A stretch of 17,092 nt of DNA from Duncaniella sp. (GCF_029054785.1 NZ_JAIDEN010000082.1:1-17092), one strand, 5' to 3'; counted from the stretch's first letter, positions 7,682-15,750 are shown. The notes: generated from the letters alone by a model not told the origin. Program-made: numbers and translations.

Positions 7682-8914
7682 CTAAGCGTGAAGACGCCGT
7701 CCGGCAAAAAATGAACGGGTAAAAAACAACAGCAGCAAAGTGCCTGTGATCTGGGAAACAGAAGTCGCCCAGAACGCAGCCGAATAGCTGACATATTCCA
7801 CAAAAAATCCTCCGATCAGAATCCCAAGTCCCATTCCGCAGTCCCAGGATGTGAGTATCGAGGAATTTGCCGTACCTCTTTGGTCGTGACGGGCCACACA
7901 TATAAACATATTGAGGAAAGCCGGAAACATGCGTCCGTTGCCAAGACCGATCAGCACCGCCGAAAGATAATAGGCCCAGACACCGGGAGCCAAGGCAAAA
8001 AGCGTGAATCCTACCGAGCTGATCAGTGCCCCCTGAAGAGCATTCTGAGTCAGACGCCCGGCCCGCAAAGACTTGACACCATAGAGACGGGAGACAAACA
8101 GACCTGCTGACAGAAGTGCGAAAAACAATCCGGTCCCGTCTGTTATGCCTAATTCCTCTTTCCCATATATCGCCACATAGTTGCTCATGACACCCCAGCA
8201 CAGACCGAACAGCAGAATGTTTATAGCCATAAGCCATGCGCGGTTCAGAAAAAAATGGTCCATGCTCAATTTCGGTTTACCCTCGACGAGTTTTCGTTCC
8301 GGCAAACGGATTGTGCTGACAAAATAGAATCCGATAAACGCGACTGCCAGGGAAATCCAGAACAGCAGTTTGAAATTTCCGCTCAGCGAATAGATATAGA
8401 TTCCGGCAGATGGTGCGATGGCCATAGCCAGATTATTGCTAAGGCCATAATATCCCACACCCTCATTACGCCTGGACGAAGGAAGCACATCAATGGCAAC
8501 CGTACTGTTGGCTACTGTCGTGGCTCCAAACGGAAGACCGTGGAGAGTGCGGACCACCGCAAACATCAGAATTGTCCCTGCGCCTATATAGCCGGTGAAA
8601 CAGATGAAGAATGCGAAAAAGCAAAGCATCAGCACCTTCTTGCGGTTGAAACTGTCGACAATGAATCCGCTGAACGGCCTAACGATCAGGGCCGCGACAA
8701 CATAACCCGACAGGACAAGCCCTATGAGATCTTTATCAGCCTTGAATTCAGCATCCAGGTAGATCGGCAGCAATGGTGTCAGAAGATAAAATGAGAAAAA
8801 CATCATGAAATTGCCCACCATCGCCTTGCAGTAATTGCCATTCCACAATTTCTCCTTGACGGCAGGGACATCCTGTCGAGACTCTGCTGATGAATTTGAT
8901 CTTGTATCTTCCAT
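7682..8914 (-). CDS. MFS transporter
   Basis: A 410-residue major facilitator of about twelve helices in the inner membrane. A polar N-terminal tail of some 25 residues precedes the first helix. The MFS motif A is visible between helices 2 and 3 as GFIVDSFNRKKVL (about 83-95). The second half repeats it weakly (SRLYGVKSLRAGRLTQ). The overall look is of a drug or small-metabolite proton antiporter (DHA1-like), but no substrate-specific motif is evident. The gene stands alone: it is separated from the MATE gene by 140 bp containing that gene's own promoter, and it has its own -7 box upstream. The ATG start is in the expected place relative to helix 1, and the stop is TAG. Confidence 0.9.
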   Translation of the reverse strand: MEDTRSNSSAESRQDVPAVKEKLWNGNYCKAMVGNFMMFFSFYLLTPLLPIYLDAEFKADKDLIGLVLSGYVVAALIVRPFSGFIVDSFNRKKVLMLCFFAFFICFTGYIGAGTILMFAVVRTLHGLPFGATTVANSTVAIDVLPSSRRNEGVGYYGLSNNLAMAIAPSAGIYIYSLSGNFKLLFWISLAVAFIGFYFVSTIRLPERKLVEGKPKLSMDHFFLNRAWLMAINILLFGLCWGVMSNYVAIYGKEELGITDGTGLFFALLSAGLFVSRLYGVKSLRAGRLTQNALQGALISSVGFTLFALAPGVWAYYLSAVLIGLGNGRMFPAFLNMFICVARHDQRGTANSSILTSWDCGMGLGILIGGFFVEYVSYSAAFWATSVSQITGTLLLLFFTRSFFAGRRLHA

Positions 8915-8963
8915 AAATTGCCTTATTTCCCTCCTTCTCAGGGGACACTATTGAAAACGCCTG

Positions 8964-8971
8964 CAAAGTTA
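8964..8971 (-). promoter_or_regulatory. -7 box of the MFS transporter gene
   Basis: TAACTTTG on the minus strand fits TAnnTTTG and lies 50 bp before the start codon. A TTTA occurs upstream, but at a spacing of about 16 bp, shorter than the usual 19-21. Confidence 0.4.
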
Positions 8972-9105
8972 CTAAGAATTTTCCAATTAAACTCCCATCC
9001 GTATGCCAACAGCGATATTGCCGCAAACTCTCTTGATTTTCCAATACTTTGTTGATCAGAAACATATTTTTTCAGTTAAAATCAATCATTTTTCACATAA
9101 ATGAC

Positions 9106-9113
9106 TAATTTTG
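9106..9113 (+). promoter_or_regulatory. -7 box of malate dehydrogenase
   Basis: TAATTTTG matches TAnnTTTG exactly, with T-rich sequence (CATTTTTC) upstream but no clear TTTG at the right spacing. Use of this promoter would give a 5' leader of roughly 115 bases. Confidence 0.45.
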
Positions 9114-9131
9114 CGATGACCGCTTTTCCGG

Positions 9132-9204
9132 ACAGCAACTTTTATGTTTGCTGTGATGTTATTATTACTGACAATTATCAACGGGAGGCTATTGGAAAGC
9201 CTCT
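9132..9204 (+). other. structured 5' leader of malate dehydrogenase
   Basis: Two short stem-loops lie between the predicted promoter and the start codon. ACAGCAA (9132-9138) pairs with TTGCTGT (9148-9154) around a 9-base loop. GAGGCT (9185-9190) pairs with AGCCTC (9198-9203) around a 7-base loop. I recognise no known riboswitch. They may act on message stability or ribosome access. Confidence 0.3.
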
Positions 9205-9234
9205 AATCCTTAAAACCAATAAAAACTCAAAATC

Positions 9235-10248
9235 ATGGACTTTCTGACTAATGAGAAGCTTACTATTGTAGGAGCCGCCGGCATGATCGGTTCCAACATG
9301 GCTCAGACAGCAATAATGATGCGTCTCACACCTAACATCTGCCTTTATGATCCCTATGCACCGGCTCTTGAGGGTGTGGCTGAAGAACTTTATCACTGCG
9401 GATTTGAAGGAATCAACCTGACATTCACCTCCGATGTAAAAGAAGCTCTCACAGGCGCATCATATATTGTATCCTCCGGAGGTGCAGCCCGTAAAGCCGG
9501 CATGACCCGCGAAGATCTTCTGAGAGGAAACGCTCAGATCGCCGAGCAGTTCGGTAAGGATGTCAGGGAATATTGCCCCAATGTCAAACACATGGTGGTC
9601 ATCTTCAACCCGGCTGACATCACCGGTCTGGTCACTCTGCTCTATTCAGGAGTCGAACCGTCACGTGTCACGACACTTGCCGCACTTGACAGCACACGTC
9701 TCCGCAGCGAACTTTCAAAATATCTCAAAATCCCCGCTGACGAAATCGTAAACAGCCGTACATACGGCGGGCACGGCGAACAGATGGCCGTGTTTGCATC
9801 GACAACCACCATCGACGGCAAGCCACTGGTAGACATCATCGGAACTTCCCGTCTGCCCCTTGATGCCTGGCTTGAAATCAAACAGCGTGTGATCCAGGGA
9901 GGCAAGAACATCATCGACCTGCGCGGACGTTCCTCATTCCAGAGCCCGGCCTATCTTTCGATCGAGATGATCGCTGCCGCTATGGGTGGCAAACCTTTCC
10001 GCTGGCCGGCAGGTACGTATGTCAACAACGACCGTTTCAAACACATCATGATGGCGATGGAAACCACCATCAGCAAGAACGGTGTGGAATGTCAGCCTCT
10101 CAACGGAACACCCGAAGAAGAAAAAGAGCTTGAAAAGAGCTATCAGCATCTTTGCAAGCTTCGCGACGAGGTGATTGAAATGGGAGTTATGCCTCCTATT
10201 GCCGACTGGCATCGTCTGAATCCCTACATGGATAAAAAGACTTGCTGA
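9235..10248 (+). CDS. mdh: NAD-dependent malate dehydrogenase
   Basis: A 337-residue cytoplasmic enzyme of the lactate/malate dehydrogenase family, interconverting malate and oxaloacetate. In these fermenters it feeds the reductive branch toward fumarate and succinate. The NAD-binding glycine motif is GAAGMIG at 13-19, and Asp39 closes the second strand, as in NAD-preferring enzymes. The substrate loop reads RKAGMTR (86-92), with an Arg at each end as in malate dehydrogenases. Asn125 (NPAD) and Asp152/Arg155 (DSTRLR) follow. The catalytic histidine is H180 in GGHGEQM. Length is a little above the usual 310-330. The ATG start gives an N-terminus directly ahead of the first strand. It is probably monocistronic, with its own promoter and a strong terminator. 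Codon choice favours C-ending codons, as in highly expressed genes. Confidence 0.93.
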   Translation: MDFLTNEKLTIVGAAGMIGSNMAQTAIMMRLTPNICLYDPYAPALEGVAEELYHCGFEGINLTFTSDVKEALTGASYIVSSGGAARKAGMTREDLLRGNAQIAEQFGKDVREYCPNVKHMVVIFNPADITGLVTLLYSGVEPSRVTTLAALDSTRLRSELSKYLKIPADEIVNSRTYGGHGEQMAVFASTTTIDGKPLVDIIGTSRLPLDAWLEIKQRVIQGGKNIIDLRGRSSFQSPAYLSIEMIAAAMGGKPFRWPAGTYVNNDRFKHIMMAMETTISKNGVECQPLNGTPEEEKELEKSYQHLCKLRDEVIEMGVMPPIADWHRLNPYMDKKTC

Positions 10249-10267
10249 TCCAGTCTCAAAAAACGAC

Positions 10268-10306
10268 AAAAAAAATTACTCGTCATCCCGACGAATAACT
10301 TTTTTA
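10268..10306 (+). terminator. intrinsic terminator after mdh
   Basis: Just past the mdh stop codon, an A8 run, an imperfect GC-containing stem (TTACTCGTC with GACGAATAA, one mismatch) around a 4-base ATCC loop, and a T6 run form a classic rho-independent terminator. The flanking A and T runs mean that the hairpin could also work on the other strand. Confidence 0.8.
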
Positions 10307-10411
10307 CCTTAAATCTAATACCATGAAAAACTTATTTGCAAATATAAGTTTACAAACAAGCTTTGTCAAGCGAATTAACACAAAATAGACTCATTTTTGC
10401 ACAATTTAACT

Positions 10412-10483
10412 TTAAATTATTTCCTATTCCACATTCCCGGCCTCCGATTGAGGCAGAATGTTGTGGAATAGGAAATAATTTAA
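10412..10483. repeat. long perfect inverted repeat upstream of der
   Basis: Arms at 10412-10433 and 10462-10483 are exact reverse complements over 22 bp (they contain AAATTATTTCCTATTCCACA and its complement). A further inner stem GCCTC (10440-10444) pairs with GAGGC (10450-10454). Similarity continues imperfectly outward, TGCACAATTTAA on the left and TTAATAAATTTGCA on the right, so the whole dyad spans about 10399-10492. The probable der -7 box TAAATTTG abuts the right arm. Confidence 0.75.
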
Positions 10484-10491
10484 TAAATTTG
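10460..10491 (+). promoter_or_regulatory. probable der promoter at the end of the inverted repeat
   Basis: TAAATTTG (10484-10491) fits TAnnTTTG exactly. GTTG at 10460-10463, one base from TTTG, lies 20 bp upstream. The spacer is almost wholly the right arm of the inverted repeat. The leader would be about 65 bases. Confidence 0.5.
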
Positions 10492-10560
10492 CAGTGACGT
10501 TCGGTTTGATTATCCAGTGATCGGGCGCAACAAACGGAACCATCTATTATAATCATCCAA

Positions 10561-11880
10561 ATGGGACAAATGATCGCCATAGTGGGACGCCCCAATGTAG
10601 GCAAATCCACTTTATTCAACAGACTTACACAGTCACGCACAGCCATTACAAATGACGAAGCAGGCACTACCCGTGACCGTCAATACGGCAAAGTAGACTG
10701 GAACGGGAAGGAATTCTCGATTGTCGATACCGGCGGCTGGGTGGTCAACAGCGAAGACATATTCGAAAACGAAATCAATAAGCAGGTCTATCTTGCGATT
10801 GAACAGGCTGACGAAATTCTTTTTGTGGTCGATGCCATGAACGGCGTCACAGACCTTGATGACCAGGTGGCGGAAATTCTGCGCCGCTCAACCAAACCGG
10901 TAATTCTCGTGGCCAACAAAGTTGATGCCGGAGACTCTCTCTATAACATTGCCGAATTTTACAGCCTCGGCCTCGGAGACCCGATGGGCGTTTCAGCAGT
11001 CAGCGGCTACGGAACAGGTGACCTTCTTGACGAAGTGGTCCGCAAGATGCCTGAAAAAGAAGACGACGAAGAATCTCAGCTTGACGATATCCCCAAGATT
11101 GCCATCGTCGGCCGTCCGAATGCAGGAAAATCGTCAATCATCAATGCTTTCATTGATGAGGACCGCCATATCGTGACCGATATCGCAGGAACCACAAGAG
11201 ACTCGATCTATACCCGCTACAACAAATTCGGCTTCGACTTCTATCTTGTCGACACTGCCGGTATCCGCAAAAAGACCAAAGTCACCGAAGACATCGAATA
11301 TTATTCAGTCATCCGCTCGATCCGTGCGATCGAAGCCTCTGATGTCTGCATCCTCATGATCGACGCCACTCGCGGCATCGAATCTCAGGACGTGTCGATC
11401 TTCTCGCTCATCCAGCGCAACAAGAAAGGCCTTGTCGTGGTGGTCAACAAATGGGATCTGGTCGAGGACAAATCAAAAGAAGCCATCAAGCACTATGAGG
11501 ATGCGATCCGCGAACGCTTCGCACCTTTTGTCGATTTTCCGATCATTTTCGCTTCGGCTCTTACCAAACAGCGTATCTACAAAGTGCTTGAGACAGCGCT
11601 TCATGTATGCGAGAACCGCCAGCGCATAGTTCCCACCTCACAGCTCAACACTGTGATGCTGGAAGCCATATCTGCCTATCCCCCGCCTGCCAACAAAGGC
11701 AAATTCATCAAGATCAAATATGTGACCATGCTGAAAGGATCACCGATCCCCACATTTATTTTCTTCTGCAATCTGCCTCAGTGGGTGAAAGAGCCCTACC
11801 GTCGCTATCTGGAAAATAAAATCAGGGAAACATGGGATTTCCACGGCACTCCGATCAATGTTTTCATGCGTGAGAAGTAA
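10561..11880 (+). CDS. der: ribosome-assembly GTPase Der (EngA)
   Basis: A 439-residue essential GTPase needed for maturation of the 50S ribosomal subunit. It has the family's two tandem G domains. The first has GRPNVGKS (9-16), GTTRD (35-39), DTGG (56-59), NKVD (119-122) and SAV (145-147). The second has GRPNAGKS (184-191), GTTRD (210-214), DTAG (231-234) and NKWD (296-299). An acidic linker (KEDDEESQLDD, about 166-176) separates them. The C-terminal 85 or so residues form the KH-like domain, ending in FHGTPINVFMREK as expected. Length is normal for the family. A second in-frame ATG at codon 4 is possible as a start. The neighbouring era gene that often accompanies der is not here. The gene ends inside a hairpin that overlaps the stop codon. 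Confidence 0.97.
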   Translation: MGQMIAIVGRPNVGKSTLFNRLTQSRTAITNDEAGTTRDRQYGKVDWNGKEFSIVDTGGWVVNSEDIFENEINKQVYLAIEQADEILFVVDAMNGVTDLDDQVAEILRRSTKPVILVANKVDAGDSLYNIAEFYSLGLGDPMGVSAVSGYGTGDLLDEVVRKMPEKEDDEESQLDDIPKIAIVGRPNAGKSSIINAFIDEDRHIVTDIAGTTRDSIYTRYNKFGFDFYLVDTAGIRKKTKVTEDIEYYSVIRSIRAIEASDVCILMIDATRGIESQDVSIFSLIQRNKKGLVVVVNKWDLVEDKSKEAIKHYEDAIRERFAPFVDFPIIFASALTKQRIYKVLETALHVCENRQRIVPTSQLNTVMLEAISAYPPPANKGKFIKIKYVTMLKGSPIPTFIFFCNLPQWVKEPYRRYLENKIRETWDFHGTPINVFMREK

Positions 11881-11895
11881 AATCCACGCATGAAA
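11862..11895 (+). terminator. hairpin across the der stop codon, followed by a pyrimidine tract
   Basis: TTTCATGCGTG (11862-11872) and CACGCATGAAA (11885-11895) are an exact 11-bp inverted repeat with the der stop codon in the loop. No T run follows. Instead, about 43 bases (11899-11941) are almost entirely C and T with only two G residues, the kind of composition that Rho favours. It may separate der from the rhamnose operon. Confidence 0.45.
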
Positions 11896-11938
11896 TCACT
11901 TTCCCTCTCTCCCCGCCTCTCTTCGACCTTCTCCTCCT

Positions 11939-11969
11939 ATTTAGGAACAATCTCATTACCTTAGTTTAA
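11939..11969 (+). promoter_or_regulatory. weak promoter candidate for the rhamnose operon
   Basis: TTTA (11939-11942) and, 18 bp on, TAGTTTAA only loosely follow the -33/-7 pattern. A poor core promoter would fit an operon that needs an activator, as the Bacteroides rhamnose genes need RhaR, but the activator site cannot be identified. TCATTA occurs twice nearby (11953, 11976). Confidence 0.2.
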
Positions 11970-11983
11970 AATACGTCATTATC

Positions 11984-13417
11984 ATGAAAACTGAATCTGC
12001 CTCATATTATATAGCGGTGGACCTTGGTGCCACAAGCGGACGTCTCATCCTCGCTTCATTTGACGGAGAAAAAATTTCAACCGAAGAATTGCATCGCTTC
12101 AAACACCCGATGCTGCCGATCGCCGGACACCTGTTCTGGAATCTGCCCGGTCTCTATCATGAAATCCTTACAGGTCTCCGGGCAGCTGCTGAAAAACTCA
12201 ACGCGCTCGGCGCCCGCGCTCAATCAATCGGCATCGACACCTGGGGATGCGATGTAGCCTATTTCCACCCCGACGGCACCCTTGCCGGACTCCCCTACTG
12301 CTACCGCGATCCGCACACAACCGGCGCTGTCGACAAGTTCTGCGAAAACATTTCGAAAGAAACCGTCTACGGCAAAACCGGAATCCAGTTCATGGATTTC
12401 AACACCCTGTTCCAGCTCCATACTCTCAGCAACGAAACCGGCAATGCGCTCCACAACTCGGATAAAATCCTCTTTATCCCCGACGCGCTCGCCTACATGC
12501 TGACCGGAAACGCCGTGACAGAATACACCGTGGCATCCACATCGCAGATCCTCAACCCGACCACCGGACGGCTTGACAGCGATCTCCTCACACAGATCGG
12601 CCTGAGCGAAGACCGCTTCGGCCCGCTCGTAAATCCCGGCCACAGAATCGGCACCCTGACTCCAGCCGTACAGCAGCTGACCGGACTCGGCGAAGTCCCC
12701 GTCATCGCAGTTGCAGGCCATGACACCGCCTCGGCAGTCATCGGCGTACCCGCCAAAGATGAAAAATTCGCCTACCTGAGCTGCGGCACATGGTCTCTGC
12801 TCGGCATCGAGACCCCTGAGCCTATCATCAATGAAAAAGGCTTCGCCTACAATTTCACAAATGAAGGCGGAATCGACGGAACCATACGCTATCTCAAAAA
12901 CATCTGCGGCATGTGGATCTTCGAGCGCGCCCGCACTGAGCTGAAAGACGCCCCGGCAAACGTAGCCGACCTCTGCGCGCTCTACACCGAATCGGCAATC
13001 GACAGCACGATCAACCCCGACGATCCGTCATTTGCAAATCCGTCCTCTATGACAGAAGCCATCTGCGACTACTGCTCACGCACTGGCCAGAAAGCGCCGG
13101 AAACTGTCGCCGACTATGTCCGCCTGATCTTCCGCAGTCTCGCACTCCGCTACAAAGAAGTGCTCGGCTGGCTGCGCGAACTCTCACCCAAGGAGATCAA
13201 CACGCTCCACGTCATCGGCGGCGGCTCGCTCAACGCCCACCTGATGCAGCTGACAGCCGACGAGCTCCGGATGCCCGTTGTCGCAGGTCCGACCGAATCG
13301 ACCGCACTCGGCAATGTGCTCGTCCAGCTCCGTGCCGACGGACGCGTCAGCGACCTCGCCGAAATGCGCCGCGTCGCCGTAAACTCAACTGAAACCAAAA
13401 CATATCTACCTAAATAA
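11984..13417 (+). CDS. rhaB: rhamnulokinase
   Basis: A 477-residue FGGY-family sugar kinase that uses ATP to phosphorylate L-rhamnulose to L-rhamnulose 1-phosphate in the cytoplasm. The N-terminal actin-like domain begins with AVDLGATSGR (11-20). IDTWGCD at 84-90 is typical of rhamnulokinases. The catalytic aspartate is expected in AGHDTASA (D247). The nucleotide-binding side is shown by SCGTWSLLG (266-274) and the late glycine motif VIGGGSLN, followed by GPTESTALGN. First gene of the four-gene operon, with rhaA starting 20 bp after its TAA stop. The kinase-first order matches the Bacteroides thetaiotaomicron operon rather than that of E. coli, where kinase is also first but the permease is elsewhere. 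The ATG start is close to the first strand, and codon use is strongly C-ending. Confidence 0.95.
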   Translation: MKTESASYYIAVDLGATSGRLILASFDGEKISTEELHRFKHPMLPIAGHLFWNLPGLYHEILTGLRAAAEKLNALGARAQSIGIDTWGCDVAYFHPDGTLAGLPYCYRDPHTTGAVDKFCENISKETVYGKTGIQFMDFNTLFQLHTLSNETGNALHNSDKILFIPDALAYMLTGNAVTEYTVASTSQILNPTTGRLDSDLLTQIGLSEDRFGPLVNPGHRIGTLTPAVQQLTGLGEVPVIAVAGHDTASAVIGVPAKDEKFAYLSCGTWSLLGIETPEPIINEKGFAYNFTNEGGIDGTIRYLKNICGMWIFERARTELKDAPANVADLCALYTESAIDSTINPDDPSFANPSSMTEAICDYCSRTGQKAPETVADYVRLIFRSLALRYKEVLGWLRELSPKEINTLHVIGGGSLNAHLMQLTADELRMPVVAGPTESTALGNVLVQLRADGRVSDLAEMRRVAVNSTETKTYLPK

Positions 13418-13437
13418 AAGTCTAAATCTATCTTATC

Positions 13438-14691
13438 ATGAACGAAGGAACTGTAAAACAAGCTTATGAAATAGCAAAAGAGCGTTATGCAAAACTCGGA
13501 ATCGACACCGACAAAGTGTTGCAGCAGATGCAGGACTTCCACCTCAGCATGCACTGCTGGCAGGCTGACGACGTGGCCGGTTTCGAAAACCAGGGCGGCT
13601 CACTGACCGGCGGCATCCAGGTCAACGGCAACTATCCCGGCAAAGCCCGCAACATCGACGAACTCCGCGCCGACATCCTCTATGCGATGAGCCTCATCCC
13701 CGGCAAACATCGCCTCAACCTCCACGAAATCTACGGCGATTTCGGCGGAAAATTCGTTGACCGCGACCAGTGCTCTGTCGAACACTTCCAGAGCTGGATC
13801 GACTGGGGCAAAGCCAATGACATCAAACTCGACTTCAACTCAACCTCATTCTCTCACCCCAAGAGCGGCGACCTGAGCCTTGCCAACCCCGACAAGGGCA
13901 TCCGTGATTTCTGGATCGAACACTCAAAGCGCTGCCGTGCGATCTCTCAGGCAATCGGCGAAGCCCAGCAGGATCCCTGTATCATGAACACCTGGGTTCA
14001 CGACGGCTCCAAGGACATCACAGTCAACCGCTACCTCTACCGCGAACTGCTCAAAGACTCTCTCGACCAGATCTTCGAACACAAATATGACTGGATGAAA
14101 GACTGCGTCGAGTCAAAAGTCTTCGGCATCGGCCTTGAAAGCTACACCGTAGGTTCCAACGACTTCTACACCTCCTACGCAGCCAAGAACAACATGATGA
14201 TCACCCTTGACACCGGCCACTTCCACCCGACCGAAAGCGTTGCCGACAAGGTTTCAGCCATGCTGCTCTTCGTCCCCGAACTCATGCTCCACGTGAGCCG
14301 TCCGATCCGCTGGGACTCTGACCATGTCACCATCATGGACGACCCGACAATGGACCTATTCAGCGAAATCGTCCGCGCCGGCGCCCTCAACCGCGTTCAC
14401 TACGGCCTTGACTATTTCGACGGCACCCTCAACCGCATCGGCGCTTACGTCATCGGCAGCCGCGCAGCTCAGAAGTGCATGCTCCGCGCCCTGCTCGAAC
14501 CTACCGAAACTCTCCGCAAATACGAACTGGAAGACAAGCGTTTCCAGCGCCTCGCCCTGCTTGAAGAGTGCAAGAACCTCCCCTGGAACGCCGTTTACGA
14601 CATGTTCTGCCTCAAGAACGGTGTGCCTGTCGGCGAAAACTACATCGCCGAAGTGGAGCAGTATGAACGCGACGTGACCAGCAAGCGATGA
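13438..14691 (+). CDS. rhaA: L-rhamnose isomerase
   Basis: A 417-residue cytoplasmic, metal-dependent TIM-barrel enzyme that converts L-rhamnose to L-rhamnulose, the first catabolic step. Length is close to the E. coli enzyme (419). Family landmarks are MHCWQADDVAGFE (38-50), INGNYPGK-like QVNGNYPGKARN (61-72), LNLHEIYGDFGGKFVDRD (93-110) and MNTWVHDGSKD (183-193). The metal and active-site blocks are GLESYTVGSNDFY (E234), TLDTGHFHPTE (D258, H261, H263) and SRPIRWDSDHV (D293, D295). Which of these bind metal is judged by family resemblance. The stop codon overlaps the ATG of rhaT (ATGA), pointing to coupled translation. Codons end almost always in C or G, suggesting strong expression when induced. 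Confidence 0.97.
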   Translation: MNEGTVKQAYEIAKERYAKLGIDTDKVLQQMQDFHLSMHCWQADDVAGFENQGGSLTGGIQVNGNYPGKARNIDELRADILYAMSLIPGKHRLNLHEIYGDFGGKFVDRDQCSVEHFQSWIDWGKANDIKLDFNSTSFSHPKSGDLSLANPDKGIRDFWIEHSKRCRAISQAIGEAQQDPCIMNTWVHDGSKDITVNRYLYRELLKDSLDQIFEHKYDWMKDCVESKVFGIGLESYTVGSNDFYTSYAAKNNMMITLDTGHFHPTESVADKVSAMLLFVPELMLHVSRPIRWDSDHVTIMDDPTMDLFSEIVRAGALNRVHYGLDYFDGTLNRIGAYVIGSRAAQKCMLRALLEPTETLRKYELEDKRFQRLALLEECKNLPWNAVYDMFCLKNGVPVGENYIAEVEQYERDVTSKR

Positions 14692-15719
14692 TACTGATAG
14701 GCCTTCTCATCATCGCGATCGGCGCATTCTGCCAGTCCAGCTGCTACGTCCCCATCAACAAGATCAAATCCTGGAGCTGGGAAAGCTATTGGATTGTGCA
14801 AGGAGTCTTCGCATGGCTGATCCTCCCCTTCCTTGGAGCCCTTCTGGCAGTGCCTGAGGGACATTCACTCACCGAACTGTTCACCGCCGACCAGTCGTTC
14901 AACATCTGGATGACCATCCTCTTCGGAGCCCTCTGGGGTGTAGGCGGTCTTACGTTCGGCCTGTCCATGCGCTACCTCGGTGTAGCGCTCGGACAGTCGA
15001 TCGCCCTCGGCACCTGCGCGGGACTCGGCACCATCATGGGCCCCGTGCTGCTCAACATCTTCTTCCCTGAAAACGATCCGCTCTCTCAGCTGACAATGGC
15101 TGTGATCCTCGGCGTGGTCGTCACCCTGATCGGCATCGCCATCATCGGCATAGCAGGATCAATGAAAGCCTCTTCGCTCAGCGAAGAAGAGAAAAAAGCG
15201 GCGGTCAAGGACTTCAACTTCCCCAAGGGAATCACCATCGCCCTGCTCGCAGGCTTCATGAGCGGCTGCTTCAACGTGGGCCTTGAATTCGGCAGCGGAA
15301 TCAACTTCGGATCCCTCACGCCTGACATCTACAAGACCCTCCCAGCCACACTGCTCGTCACTCTGGGCGGATTCGTGACCAACGCGGTCTATTGCTTCTA
15401 CCAGAACCACAAGAACCGCACCTGGGGCGACTACGCCAATGGAGCCGTGCTCGGCAACAACCTCCTCTTCTGCCTGCTCGCAGGCGCCCTCTGGTACAGC
15501 CAGTTCTTCGGCCTCGCCCTCGGCAAAGGCTTCCTGACCGACTCCCCGACACTCATGACCCTCTCGTTCTGCATCCTCATGGCGCTCAACGTGGTCTTCT
15601 CCAACGTCTGGGGCATCATTCTCAAGGAATGGAAAGGCTGCTCCTCAAAGACAATCACGGTGCTTGTCATCGGCATCGCCGTTCTGATTGTCTCCTGCTT
15701 TCTCCCTCAACTGATCTGA
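14688..15719 (+). CDS. rhaT: L-rhamnose/proton symporter
   Basis: A 343-residue inner-membrane protein with about ten hydrophobic helices, belonging to the RhaT family of the drug/metabolite transporter superfamily. It brings L-rhamnose into the cell with protons. Family features include the N-terminal FCQSSCYVPINKIKSWSWE, LWGVGGLTFGLSMRYLGVALG, and the central cytoplasmic loop with SLSEEEKKAAVKDFNFPKG between helices 5 and 6, followed by LLAGFMSGCFNVGLEFG. The gene overlaps the end of rhaA by 4 bp. The position between isomerase and aldolase matches the permease of the Bacteroides rhamnose operon. A short AU-rich hairpin separates it from rhaD. Confidence 0.95.
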   Translation: MILIGLLIIAIGAFCQSSCYVPINKIKSWSWESYWIVQGVFAWLILPFLGALLAVPEGHSLTELFTADQSFNIWMTILFGALWGVGGLTFGLSMRYLGVALGQSIALGTCAGLGTIMGPVLLNIFFPENDPLSQLTMAVILGVVVTLIGIAIIGIAGSMKASSLSEEEKKAAVKDFNFPKGITIALLAGFMSGCFNVGLEFGSGINFGSLTPDIYKTLPATLLVTLGGFVTNAVYCFYQNHKNRTWGDYANGAVLGNNLLFCLLAGALWYSQFFGLALGKGFLTDSPTLMTLSFCILMALNVVFSNVWGIILKEWKGCSSKTITVLVIGIAVLIVSCFLPQLI

Positions 15720-15724
15720 AAGTT

Positions 15725-15750
15725 TAATTTTTAAGAGGTACTTAAAATTA
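15725..15750 (+). other. AU-rich hairpin abutting the rhaD start codon
   Basis: TAATTTTTAAG (15725-15735) can pair with CTTAAAATTA (15741-15750) around a loop of AGGTA, with one bulged T. The last A of the right arm is the first base of the rhaD ATG. It is a sharp drop in GC within a GC-rich operon. It could limit aldolase translation or be a processing site, which is inference. Confidence 0.4.

Larger units (their letters stand above)
8915..9234. promoter_or_regulatory. divergent intergenic region between the MFS transporter and malate dehydrogenase
   Basis: A 320-bp AT-rich gap with no convincing gene. It contains -7 boxes in both directions: TAACTTTG on the minus strand (8964-8971) for the MFS gene and TAATTTTG on the plus strand (9106-9113) for malate dehydrogenase. 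They are about 135 bp apart, so the two promoters do not overlap. The right third is the predicted malate dehydrogenase leader, with two short hairpins. Confidence 0.5.
10249..10560. other. intergenic region between mdh and der
   Basis: A 312-bp gap with no convincing gene. In order it holds the mdh terminator, a short 8-bp hairpin (AAACTTAT at 10328-10335 with ATAAGTTT at 10344-10351), a 21-codon reading frame (10323-10388) of doubtful meaning, and the long inverted repeat with the likely der promoter. Confidence 0.6.

Noticed and set aside
7650..8237. 195-codon minus-strand frame overlapping the MFS gene
   Set aside because: It is a different frame of the same strand as a clear 12-helix transporter; Cys-, Arg- and Gly-rich with no membrane pattern.
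12224..12721. 165-codon minus-strand frame inside rhaB
   Set aside because: It is antisense to rhaB, and the length follows from GC-rich codon bias on the plus strand.
15392..15727. 111-codon plus-strand frame inside rhaT
   Set aside because: Arg-, Pro- and Leu-rich frame caused by the GC-rich third positions of rhaT.
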